In this document: one piece after another, positions 18,208-25,771 of the stretch
How positions within the stretch are numbered: the stretch's first letter is position 1
Layout: each line of letters starts with the position of its first letter
Assembly (NCBI RefSeq): GCF_009900765.1
Contig: NZ_JAAABL010000024.1
Coordinates: 1-52,621 of the forward strand
Direction of reading: 5' to 3'
DNA length: 52,621 bases
Origin: Rhodovarius lipocyclicus
Lineage (GTDB): Bacteria > Pseudomonadota > Alphaproteobacteria > Acetobacterales > Acetobacteraceae
Notes under the pieces: generated by a model
What the model saw: the letters and a program-made list of their open reading frames with translations, nothing else
The model's database searches: none
What the model was told of the DNA's origin: nothing
Translations under genes and position numbers: made by a program

Positions 18208-18924
18208 TCAACCCAGCAGGGCGGTGAGCGGCGGGGAAAGCCCCACGGTGGGCGTGGGCTGGCCATAGGGGGCCGCCACCGCATCGAAGGCCGCGATCAG
18301 CGAGCAGTCCAGGCTGTCCAGCACCGGCACCCCGCTGGCGGCGGCCACGCGCGGGGCGAGCCCCGCCAGCCCCGCCCCGCCCAGCACCACGGCCCCCGCG
18401 CCATCGGCGGCGGCATCCCGCGCGGCCTGGGCCAGCAGGGCGATCGCGCCCTGCGGGTCGGCCGCGATCATGCCGCCGGTTGGGGCCACCGCCAGCACCG
18501 AGACGCGATCGGGGCCATGGCCGCGCACCAGGCAGAATTCCTGCAGCATCGGCACCCAGGCGGCACCGCCGGTGATCAGCGCCACCCGCCCGGCCTGGCG
18601 GAATGCGATCCTCAGTGAGGCATCGGCCATCGCCACCACCGGCACCGGGCTGATCTCCCGCGCGGCCTCCAGCCCCGGGTCGCCGAAGCAGGCGATGACG
18701 ACGGCGCCGGTGTCGGGCGTCAGGTGTTCCGCCAGCGCGTCCAGCACCGCATGCCCCGCGATGGCCGAGGCCGCGCGGGAGGCGATGTAGCGCGCCCCGA
18801 AGCGCGCCGTGGCCCCCACCAGAGTCGCCGACAGGCCGAGGCGCGGCAGCGCGGCCCGCGCATGGCGCAGCACCAGGTCGGTGATGGCGGCATCCGTGTT
18901 CCCGTTGATGACCAGTAGCTTCAT
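18208..18924 (-). CDS. Asp/Glu/hydantoin racemase family protein
   Basis: This 238-residue cofactor-independent racemase family protein starts M-K-L-L-V-I-N-G-N-T, the phosphate/substrate loop of this family. It has the first catalytic cysteine in VVIACFGDPGL and the second in VLDSLDCSL, with GGAGLAGLA between them, matching the two-cysteine mechanism of aspartate, glutamate, hydantoin and allantoin racemases. Start 18924 is chosen because this motif must be N-terminal; the frame upstream is not coding-like. The nearby peptide-type permeases (divergent) might supply its substrate, but this is only context. Confidence 0.85.
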   Translation of the reverse strand: MKLLVINGNTDAAITDLVLRHARAALPRLGLSATLVGATARFGARYIASRAASAIAGHAVLDALAEHLTPDTGAVVIACFGDPGLEAAREISPVPVVAMADASLRIAFRQAGRVALITGGAAWVPMLQEFCLVRGHGPDRVSVLAVAPTGGMIAADPQGAIALLAQAARDAAADGAGAVVLGGAGLAGLAPRVAAASGVPVLDSLDCSLIAAFDAVAAPYGQPTPTVGLSPPLTALLG

Positions 18925-19086
18925 GGGCGGGCAGTCCTGCATCCGTGCTGGGCATGCGCAGTCTGCCCCGGGGGATCGGTGCCGCCAACGGCGTTGCTGC
19001 CCGCCCCCCCGGCGCGCGAAATTGGGGCGTTCCGGCCGGGCCCTGCCCACGGCCTCGCCCGCCGGGACCGATAACGGGAGTGCCAC
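18925..19086. promoter_or_regulatory. Divergent promoter region, racemase / dppB-like
   Basis: The 162 bases between the divergent racemase and permease genes must hold both promoters. A CGGGAG ribosome site precedes the plus-strand start at 19087. No operator or riboswitch is apparent. Confidence 0.35.
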
Positions 19087-20040
19087 ATGTTATTCTACCT
19101 GCTCCGCCGGGTTCTCTATGCCATCCCCATCGCGCTGGCGGTGGGCTTCGTCTGCTTCATGCTGGTGCAGATCGCCCCGGGTGACCCGATCAACGCCATC
19201 GTGCCGCCCGACGCGCCGGCCGATGTGGTGGAGCAGGTGCGCCGCGACTACGGGCTGGACAAGCCGCTGGCCATCCAGTTCGTGCTGTGGCTGGGCAAGG
19301 TGGTGCAGGGCGACCTGGGCCGGTCGCTGGCCACCGGCCGGCCGGTCTGGGCGGATCTGCGCTCGGCCATCGGCAACACGCTGATGCTGGCGGCCTTCGC
19401 CTCGGGCCTCGGCTTCCTGATGGGCGTGGTGCTGGGCGGGCTGGCGGGCACCTTCCGCGGTTCCATCATCGACCGCGCGGCGGTCACCACCGCTGTCGCC
19501 GGCGTGTCCGTGCCGCATTACTGGCTGGGCATGGTGCTGGTCGTGATCTTTTCCGTGCAGCTGAACGTGCTGCCGGCCATGGGGGCGGGGCCCGGCGGCA
19601 GCGACGACTGGGCCTGGAACTGGGAGCACATGAAGCACCTGGTGCTGCCCGCCATCACGCTCGCCGTGATCCCGATGGGCATCGTGACACGCACGGTGCG
19701 CGGCATCGTGGCCGAGATCATGAACCAGGAATTCGTCACCGCCCTGCGCGGCAAGGGGCTGGGCGGCTGGGGCGTGTTCATCCATGTGGTGAAGAACGCG
19801 GCGCCGAACGTGCTGGCCGTGATGGGCCTGCAGCTGGGCTATCTGATGGGCGGCTCCATCCTGGTGGAGACGGTGTTCTCCTGGCCCGGCACCGGGCTGC
19901 TGCTGAACAGCGCCATCTTCCAGCGCGACCTGCCGGTGCTGCAGGGCACGATCCTGGTGCTGGCGATGTTCTTCGTCATGCTCAACCTGTTCGTCGACCT
20001 GATCCAGACCGGGCTCGACCCGCGCATCAAGAGGGGCTGA
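19087..20040 (+). CDS. ABC transporter permease, DppB/OppB type
   Basis: The 317-residue inner-membrane permease of the dipeptide/oligopeptide/nickel ABC family has the typical N-terminus LFYLLRRVLYAIPIALAVGFVCF (first membrane helix), an N-terminal periplasmic segment with PGDPI and YGLDKPLAIQF, about six membrane helices, and the cytoplasmic EAA-type loop TALRGKGLGGWGVFIHVVKN that contacts the ATPase. The dppC-like gene starts 4 bases after its stop. No solute-binding protein or ATPase gene is present in the window, so those partners must be elsewhere. Confidence 0.93.
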   Translation: MLFYLLRRVLYAIPIALAVGFVCFMLVQIAPGDPINAIVPPDAPADVVEQVRRDYGLDKPLAIQFVLWLGKVVQGDLGRSLATGRPVWADLRSAIGNTLMLAAFASGLGFLMGVVLGGLAGTFRGSIIDRAAVTTAVAGVSVPHYWLGMVLVVIFSVQLNVLPAMGAGPGGSDDWAWNWEHMKHLVLPAITLAVIPMGIVTRTVRGIVAEIMNQEFVTALRGKGLGGWGVFIHVVKNAAPNVLAVMGLQLGYLMGGSILVETVFSWPGTGLLLNSAIFQRDLPVLQGTILVLAMFFVMLNLFVDLIQTGLDPRIKRG

Positions 20041-20044
20041 GGCC

Positions 20045-20950
20045 ATGAGCACCGCAACCACCGCCGCGGCCGCCGAGCTCGCCGTCCAGGCCCGCCAGGC
20101 CGCCTCCGCCTCCGATGGGTACTGGAAGGGCGTGCTGCGCCGCGTCAGCCGCGACCCGGTAACCATCGCCTGCACCCTGGTGCTGCTGCTGATGTTCCTG
20201 GCCATCGTCTTCGCGCCGCTGGTCGCCCCGCATGACCCGTACCAGGGCAGCATGATCCGCCGCCTGCGCGCGATCGGCACGCCCAACTACCCGCTGGGCA
20301 CGGATGAGCTGGGGCGCGATATCCTGACGCGGCTGCTGTATGGCGGCCGCCTGTCCTGGTTCATGGGCATCGTGCCGGTGGCGCTGGCCTTCGCGGTCGG
20401 CACGCTGCTGGGGGTGACCGCCGGCTTCATGGGCGGGCGCGTGAACATGCTGATCATGCGCGTGACGGACGTGTTCTACGCCTTCCCCTCCGTGCTGCTG
20501 GCCGTGGCGATCTCCGGCGCGCTGGGGGCGGGCATCATGAACGCCATCCTGGCACTGACGCTGGTCTTCGTGCCGCCCATCATCCGCGTGGCCGAAAGCG
20601 TGACCCAGGGCGTGCGCAACCTGGATTTCGTGGATGCGGCCCGGGCCTCCGGCGCCTCGGGCTTCACCATCGTGCGGGTGCATGTGCTGGGCAATGTGCT
20701 GGGGCCGATCTTCATCTATGCCACCAGCCAGGTCTCGGTCTGCATGATCCTGGCCTCGGGCCTGTCCTTCCTCGGCCTGGGCACCCGCCCGCCGGAGCCC
20801 GAATGGGGCCTGATGCTGAACACGCTGCGCACCGCGATCTATGTGCAACCTTGGGTCGCGGTTCTGCCCGGCGTCTGCATCTTTATCACCTCCATCTGCT
20901 TTAATCTGGTCAGTGACGGGCTGCGGCAGGCGATGGACGTCAAGGGGTAA
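20045..20950 (+). CDS. ABC transporter permease, DppC/OppC type
   Basis: The 301-residue partner permease has the DppC N-terminal extension ending in a first membrane helix (TIACTLVLLLMFLAIVFAPL), the conserved P-L-G-T-D-E-L-G-R-D-I-L-T-R-L-L-Y-G-G-R segment of this family, and the EAA loop FVDAARASGASGFTIVRVHVL. The gene ends before a strong terminator, so the transcription unit seems to contain the two permeases only. Substrate could be a di/oligopeptide, a nickel chelate or another small amide; it cannot be set without the binding protein. Confidence 0.93.
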   Translation: MSTATTAAAAELAVQARQAASASDGYWKGVLRRVSRDPVTIACTLVLLLMFLAIVFAPLVAPHDPYQGSMIRRLRAIGTPNYPLGTDELGRDILTRLLYGGRLSWFMGIVPVALAFAVGTLLGVTAGFMGGRVNMLIMRVTDVFYAFPSVLLAVAISGALGAGIMNAILALTLVFVPPIIRVAESVTQGVRNLDFVDAARASGASGFTIVRVHVLGNVLGPIFIYATSQVSVCMILASGLSFLGLGTRPPEPEWGLMLNTLRTAIYVQPWVAVLPGVCIFITSICFNLVSDGLRQAMDVKG

Positions 20951-21147
20951 TGAATTCCCGCTTGGGCGGACTCGCGCAATCGGGCATAATGATGGCGCAC
21001 CCAAGAAGATGAGCCGGGTCCCCCACTACCTCGAGCCCGGCTTGAGTAACGCCGGAGGGCACTACGCCCTCCGGCGTTTGCTTTTGTGGGCCGCGCGACT
21101 CACGCCTGAGTGATGCAACCTGTGCGTGCATGTGTTAACCAATCCCG
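20951..21147 (+). other. Intergenic region with hairpins after the permease pair
   Basis: There is no gene here. An AGCCGGG/CCCGGCT inverted repeat (about 21012-21043) precedes the strong terminator at 21049-21086. The remainder up to 21147 is the leader of the lipoprotein gene. I cannot exclude a small RNA ending at that terminator. Confidence 0.35.
21049..21086 (+). terminator. Rho-independent terminator
   Basis: A perfect 12-bp stem, ACGCCGGAGGGC (21049-21060) with GCCCTCCGGCGT (21066-21077), has an ACTAC loop and is followed by TTGCTTTT. It ends the permease transcript before the lipoprotein gene. Confidence 0.92.
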
Positions 21148-21942
21148 ATGCGCCCCTGGCTTCCATCGCTGCTCTGCCTGCTGCTGCCGCTCGCGGCCTG
21201 TTCCGGCGGTTCCGCCGATGCGATGACGGAGCGCACGGGCCTGTCCGCCCTGTTGCCCGACAACCCCCTGAATGGCCTGTTCACACGCAGCCCCCTGGCC
21301 AGCCCATGGCCGGAGGACGAGGCCGAGGGCCCCGCCCTGCGGCTGACGCTGGGCCGGCGCAGCGCGGGGGCGCGGATGGTCCATCAGCAGGGCGCGCGGC
21401 AGATGTGGCGCACCCGCAGCGGGGTGGTGGTGGCGCTGGACGGCGCGCGGGTAGTCGCGACCTCCGGCCTGCCGACCCTGCTGGCCGCCACCCGCTTCGA
21501 CGGGCCGGACCCGCTGGCCGAGCCGCTGCGCCTGCGCGGCCACCCCGCCGAGGCGCGGCGCGTGCTGGACCTGATGAGCGCGAGCCGGGAGCCCGCGGGC
21601 ATGCGCTTCGGCGTGGCGCTGCAATGCCGGCTGAGCGCCGCCACCCAACTGGCCGAACCCTCGGCGGAGGAGGGCGTGGAGGAAGGCTGGCTGGCCATCA
21701 CCGAGCGCTGCCGCGCGGAGGGCCTGCGCCCCATCACCAACCGTTTCTGGGCGGACCCGCGCACGGGCGAGATGCTGTACAGCGAGCAATGGGTGGGCCC
21801 GGGCCTGGCCTATCTGCGCATGCGCCACCTGGCGGCCAGCCCGCCGCCGGCCCCCGCCGAGGATACTGCCGAACCGCCCGAGGCCGAGCCGCAGGCCCTG
21901 CCCCCGGTGCCGGGCCCGGAGCCGGAGGCTATCCCAGGCTGA
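21148..21942 (+). CDS. YjbF/GfcB-like lipoprotein
   Basis: The 264-residue predicted outer-membrane lipoprotein has a signal peptide with lipobox L-A-A-C (cysteine about residue 18). The body resembles the YjbF/GfcB family of polysaccharide-linked lipoproteins in its QMWRTRSGVVVALDGARVVATSGL segment and its later tryptophan-rich strand pair ITNRFWADPRTGEMLYSEQWVGPGL. The C-terminal 35 residues are Pro/Glu-rich and probably disordered. No other exopolysaccharide genes are adjacent. The last 14 bases overlap tail-to-tail with the convergent gene ending at 21929. Family assignment is by motif recall. Confidence 0.6.
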   Translation: MRPWLPSLLCLLLPLAACSGGSADAMTERTGLSALLPDNPLNGLFTRSPLASPWPEDEAEGPALRLTLGRRSAGARMVHQQGARQMWRTRSGVVVALDGARVVATSGLPTLLAATRFDGPDPLAEPLRLRGHPAEARRVLDLMSASREPAGMRFGVALQCRLSAATQLAEPSAEEGVEEGWLAITERCRAEGLRPITNRFWADPRTGEMLYSEQWVGPGLAYLRMRHLAASPPPAPAEDTAEPPEAEPQALPPVPGPEPEAIPG

Positions 21943-23122
21943 GGCGCTGCTCGATCAGCCTGCCCTGGAAGCGCTCGATCCCACGCTGCCAGCCCCAGCC
22001 GATCGCCACCGGGCTTTCCACCCCCACCAGCACCAGCCGCGCGCGGTCCCGTGGCAGGGCGGCTTCCAGCGCCGCGCGGGCGGGGGCGCCCTGTTCCAGC
22101 AGGGCGGGGCTGAAGCGCAGCTTCAGCAGGTCCAGCCCGAACAGGCCGGGGGGCAGCAGGGGCAGATCCGTGTGGTCCAGGTCGTCCAGCGCGGTGCGAT
22201 AGCCGCGCAGGGCCGCGAAGCGCAGCGCCAGGCCGAAGGCCTCGGGGTCCGCCACGATGTCGCGCAGGGCGAAGGCGATGGTCAGCGCCCCGCGATGCGG
22301 GCCCAGCATCGCGTCCAGCCGCAGGAATTCCTCATCCATCAGGTTTTCCGGCAGCAGGGTCAGGCCGCGCGGGGTGAAGCCCATCATTTCCTCGGGCCGG
22401 GCCCATTGCGCCAGGGTGCGGCGGGCCATGCGGGCGCGCAGGCGCCGGCGCAGCCAGGGCACGCCCTCCAGCCGCATGCCGGGCAGCAGGGCCTCCAGCA
22501 ACGCCGATTCGCTCAGGCGCTGCTCCTTCCATTCCTCACGCGGGGCGGGGCCGCCATCCCGCAGCAGGCACACCGCCTGCCACCGCTGGTGCACGCTGAG
22601 GTCGGCGGGCGCCAGCGCGGCCTCGGCGGCCAGCACGTCCTCGGCGCGCGGCGGCTGGTCGGGTGCGGGGCGGGCGGGGCGCTGCATCCAGGTGCGGCCC
22701 TCGGGTGCGGGGGCCACGGATTGGGACAGGCCCAGCGCCCCCTCCAGCGCCGAGAGCAACGCCGCCGCCTGGGCCGGCAGGCGCAGTTCCTGGCAGCAGG
22801 CGGTGGTGGCCGGGTCGTCGCCCAGCAGTTTCTCCATGGTGGCGCGCACGGTTTCCAGATGTTCCGCCGGCGGCGGAGAGACCGCCATCAGGTCCCCGTT
22901 CGGCAGGTCGTACAGCCGGGCGCGGGTGGGGCGCAGCAGCGGCAGCAGGGCTTCGCGCAATTGCCGCTGATGGTGGGCGCGGTTGAAGCCGGCGGGCAGG
23001 GCGGACAGGCGCAGGTGCAGCAGCCGGCGCTCGACGCCGCTGGCCACGCTTTCCCGCGCCAGGGCGGCCAGGGCCAGCGCATCCTTCTGCGCGCCGGCGG
23101 GGTTGGGCAGCACGGCGTTCAT
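21929..23122 (-). CDS. Protein with degenerate EAL-like C-terminal domain
   Basis: The 397-residue protein has an N-terminal part (FNRAHHQRQLREALLPLL, YDLPNGDLMAVSPP) that recalls a non-catalytic GGDEF-like or PAS-like module. The C-terminal about 200 residues resemble an EAL barrel in spacing: FLRLDAMLG, TIAFALRDI, RGYRTALDDL, LFGLDLLKLRFSPAL, RARLVLVGVESPVAIGWGWQRGI and FQGRLI. The catalytic EAL/metal residues are missing. It is therefore more likely a binding or regulatory protein than an active c-di-GMP phosphodiesterase. The ATG at 23122 overlaps the upstream stop (ATGA), so the two are co-translated. Function unassigned. Confidence 0.55.
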   Translation of the reverse strand: MNAVLPNPAGAQKDALALAALARESVASGVERRLLHLRLSALPAGFNRAHHQRQLREALLPLLRPTRARLYDLPNGDLMAVSPPPAEHLETVRATMEKLLGDDPATTACCQELRLPAQAAALLSALEGALGLSQSVAPAPEGRTWMQRPARPAPDQPPRAEDVLAAEAALAPADLSVHQRWQAVCLLRDGGPAPREEWKEQRLSESALLEALLPGMRLEGVPWLRRRLRARMARRTLAQWARPEEMMGFTPRGLTLLPENLMDEEFLRLDAMLGPHRGALTIAFALRDIVADPEAFGLALRFAALRGYRTALDDLDHTDLPLLPPGLFGLDLLKLRFSPALLEQGAPARAALEAALPRDRARLVLVGVESPVAIGWGWQRGIERFQGRLIEQRLSLG

Positions 23123-24105
23123 GCGCCCATCCCGTGGCACAGGGCGAAGCCATGGTGTTGCGACAGGGCCAGGGCCTCACGCGAGGGAGGGCCGCACAGC
23201 ACCAGCCGTTCCGGCGCGGGGCCGGGGGCCTGGGCCAGCGCGCCCTCATAGGGGGCGAGCACCAGCCCATCCCCGCCCGGCAGCCGGCCCGGTTCCATCA
23301 GCCCCGCCAGCTCCGCGCCCATGCCCCACCAGGCCAGGCCCCAGCCGGCCCGGGCGGCGGCGGCGGCCCAGGCGGCGCCTTCGGGCAGGGCCGCGAGCGG
23401 CAGCACCAGCGCATGGCCCTCACCGGGCGGCGGCCGGGGCAGGTCGGGCGGGGTGGGCAGCCAGGGCATGTCCAGCAGCAGGGGCAGGCTGGCCTTGCGC
23501 CCGGTGGGCCATTGCTGGCCGCGCGCCAGCCGCAGCAATCGTGCGGCCAGCAGGGATTCGGCATGGCCGGTCCAGTTGCGGGCCATGCCGGGCAGCAGCG
23601 CGCCCGGCGCGGTGCCCCAGCGCTGGGCCAGCAACACCGGCTGATGGCCCCGCATATGCCAGACGGTGCTCAGGGGCAGGGCAGTGGCGGCGGGCAGGGC
23701 CTCGGCCCGTTCCTCCAGCCCGGCCAGGCTGGGGGGCGGGGCGGGGCGATGGGGCTCGGAGCCACCTTCCTGCGCCACCGCCGTGTCCAGCACGGGCAGG
23801 TCGCGGGGGAATTCCAGCAGCTGGGGGGCCAGGCCCATGCGGTCCAGGTTGCGGGCGGCGCGGGCGGCCGCGGCCGGGCTGGTGCCCAGCAGCCAGAAGC
23901 CGCCACCGCGCGGGCGCCACACCAGCCCATCCCCGGCATTGGCCGCTTCCTCCAGCAGGGCGGCGGCCAGCGCGGGCTGCCGCCCGCCCACCAGCACGCC
24001 GGCGCAATCCCCGACCTCGCAGCGGCGCAGGGCCTCGGCCAGCGCGGCGGAGCGGGGAGGGGAGGGGGGCGGCGGTGTTTCGGCGGAGGTGGCGTTGATC
24101 TGCAT
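23119..24105 (-). CDS. Uncharacterised protein coupled to the EAL-like gene
   Basis: The product is 328 residues from the ATG at 24105; an alternative ATG at 24132 adds nine residues, and neither has a strong ribosome site. I do not recognise the fold with confidence. The N-terminus is Pro-rich, followed by an Ala/Leu-rich region with LVWRPRGGGFWLLGTSPAAAARAARNL. The last 60 residues (GLVLAPYEG, PERLVLCGPPSREALALSQHHGFALCHG) parallel the last strands of the EAL-like barrel in its downstream partner, so the two may be distant paralogues. ATGA overlap indicates a shared function. Role unknown. Confidence 0.5.
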   Translation of the reverse strand: MQINATSAETPPPPSPPRSAALAEALRRCEVGDCAGVLVGGRQPALAAALLEEAANAGDGLVWRPRGGGFWLLGTSPAAAARAARNLDRMGLAPQLLEFPRDLPVLDTAVAQEGGSEPHRPAPPPSLAGLEERAEALPAATALPLSTVWHMRGHQPVLLAQRWGTAPGALLPGMARNWTGHAESLLAARLLRLARGQQWPTGRKASLPLLLDMPWLPTPPDLPRPPPGEGHALVLPLAALPEGAAWAAAAARAGWGLAWWGMGAELAGLMEPGRLPGGDGLVLAPYEGALAQAPGPAPERLVLCGPPSREALALSQHHGFALCHGMGA

Positions 24106-24265
24106 GGTGAACCCGGTGCGTGGGCCCAGCATGGGCCGGAATGGTTAAGCGAAGCTTCCCCATCCGCCCCCACGCACTCACAATGCCTTGCAATAGCCAT
24201 CAAGCGATCGCCATGATCGATCCTCGTTATTGTCCCGGTAGCGCTTTACCCGCCATAAGGCATTG

Positions 24266-25666
24266 ATGGTGTCAGCCCGTCCTCTTCTCACGAACCGAAC
24301 GCCCGAAATCCTGGCCGCCGCCGTCCGGCAGCTCAAACGCGGCACGGTGCTGGTGGTGGGCGACGCGATGCTCGACCGCTACGTCTATGGCCGCGTTACC
24401 CGCGTCTCGCCCGAGGCCCCCGTGCCCGTGCTGGCGGTGGAGCGCGAGCTGGCGCTGCCGGGCGGCGCCGCCAATGTGGTGCGCAACCTGACCGCGCTGG
24501 GGGCGGCCGTCGCCTTCGTTTCCGTCGTGGGCGACGACCAGCCGGGCAGCGACCTGACCGGGCTGATCGGCGGCCAGCCGCGGGTGGAACCCTGGCTGCT
24601 GGTGCAGGGCGGCCGCGCCACCACCACGAAAACCCGTTTCGTCGCCGCCGGCCAGCACATGATGCGCGCCGACCACGAACACCCCACCGCCATCCATCCC
24701 CGCCTGGCGGAGCGCCTGGTGCGCATCGCCTCCGACGCCATCGCCGCCACCAGCGCGGTCATCCTGTCCGACTACCAGAAGGGCGTGCTGGCGGGCGATG
24801 TCGCCCCGCGCATCATCGCCGCCGCCCGCGCCGCCGGCCGCAAGGTGGTGGTGGAACCCCGCGGGCAGGACATGTCGCGCTTCAAGGGCGCCGACCTGCT
24901 GGTGCCGGACCGCGAGACGCTGGCCGCCGCCTGGGGCGCGCCGGTCGTGACGCGGGAGGATCTGATCGCCGCCGCCGAGCATCTGCGCCAGGAGCACGGC
25001 TTCGGCGCCGTGCTGGTGCCCCGCTGCCCGGAAGGGCTGACGCTGGTGCATGGCGACGGCCAGGTGCTGTCCCTGCGGGCCGAGGCCTCGGAACAGAACG
25101 ACAATGCCGGCGCGGGCGACGCCGTGGTGGCGCTGCTGGGCGCGGCCCTGGCCGCGGGCCTGCCGCTGGTGGTGGCGGCCCAGCTGGCGGCCGTGGCGAT
25201 CGGGGTGGTGGCGCGCAAGGCCGGCATCTCCGTCGTGCGGGAGGATGAGTTGCTGGAGGCCCTGACCCCCGGCGTGCTGGCCCGGCGCAAGCTGGCCTCC
25301 ATCCCCCTGGCGTCGGAGATGGTGGAGCGCTGGCGGCATCGCGGCTGGCGCATCGGCCTGCTGCATCTGAGCAACGGCGCGGCCGAGGCCTGGTCGCTGC
25401 CGCTGATGGAACAGGCGCGCGGCTGGTGCGACCGGCTGCTGGTGGCCGTGAGCGACGAGGCCGGCCTGTCCCTGGCCGATTGGCCGGCGGTGGACCTCGT
25501 GACCAGCTGCAACGGCCAGTCCAATGAGGAATTGCTGCGGCTGTTCCGCCCCGATGTGCTGGTGCACGGCCCGCATGCCGTGCCGCTGGGCATGGATGAC
25601 GAGAACCTGCTGGCCGAATGGGGCGGAACGCTGAAGCGCACAGAATTGGCGCGCGCCGCCGAATAG
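24266..25666 (+). CDS. HldE-like protein: PfkB-type kinase with degenerate nucleotidyltransferase domain
   Basis: This 466-residue paralogue of the bifunctional heptose kinase/adenylyltransferase is also represented at 46893. The kinase half is intact by motif: VVGDAMLDRYVYG, R-V-S-P-E-A-P-V-P-V, LPGGAANVVRN and the anion hole/catalytic base A281-G-A-G-D285. The C-terminal half keeps the domain size and entry strand (GWRIGLLHLSNG) but the HxGH nucleotide-binding motif is replaced around 371-380 and no GRSTT-type end remains. It therefore probably only phosphorylates a sugar, or regulates. AAGG precedes the ATG at 24266 (a TTG sits one codon earlier). A bidirectional terminator follows. Confidence 0.82.
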   Translation: MVSARPLLTNRTPEILAAAVRQLKRGTVLVVGDAMLDRYVYGRVTRVSPEAPVPVLAVERELALPGGAANVVRNLTALGAAVAFVSVVGDDQPGSDLTGLIGGQPRVEPWLLVQGGRATTTKTRFVAAGQHMMRADHEHPTAIHPRLAERLVRIASDAIAATSAVILSDYQKGVLAGDVAPRIIAAARAAGRKVVVEPRGQDMSRFKGADLLVPDRETLAAAWGAPVVTREDLIAAAEHLRQEHGFGAVLVPRCPEGLTLVHGDGQVLSLRAEASEQNDNAGAGDAVVALLGAALAAGLPLVVAAQLAAVAIGVVARKAGISVVREDELLEALTPGVLARRKLASIPLASEMVERWRHRGWRIGLLHLSNGAAEAWSLPLMEQARGWCDRLLVAVSDEAGLSLADWPAVDLVTSCNGQSNEELLRLFRPDVLVHGPHAVPLGMDDENLLAEWGGTLKRTELARAAE

Positions 25667-25686
25667 GGGACGCCCGCTCCCCAAAG

Positions 25687-25724
25687 AAAAACCCCGGCGC
25701 CGCGAGGCACCGGGGTTTCTTTTT
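25687..25724. terminator. Bidirectional Rho-independent terminator
   Basis: AAACCCCGG (25689-25697) pairs with CCGGGGTTT (25710-25718), with A-run upstream and TTTCTTTTT downstream. The inner GCC/GGC adds to the stem. It serves both the HldE-like gene (plus) and fusA (minus). Confidence 0.9.
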
Positions 25725-25771
25725 GCCCTGAGGGCGCCACCCGGCTGGGCGGCACCCCTGGGACAGAGCGC

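Noticed and set aside
19087-20950. Complete peptide ABC transporter operon
   Set aside because: Only the two permeases are here; a strong terminator follows and no binding protein or ATPase is in the window.
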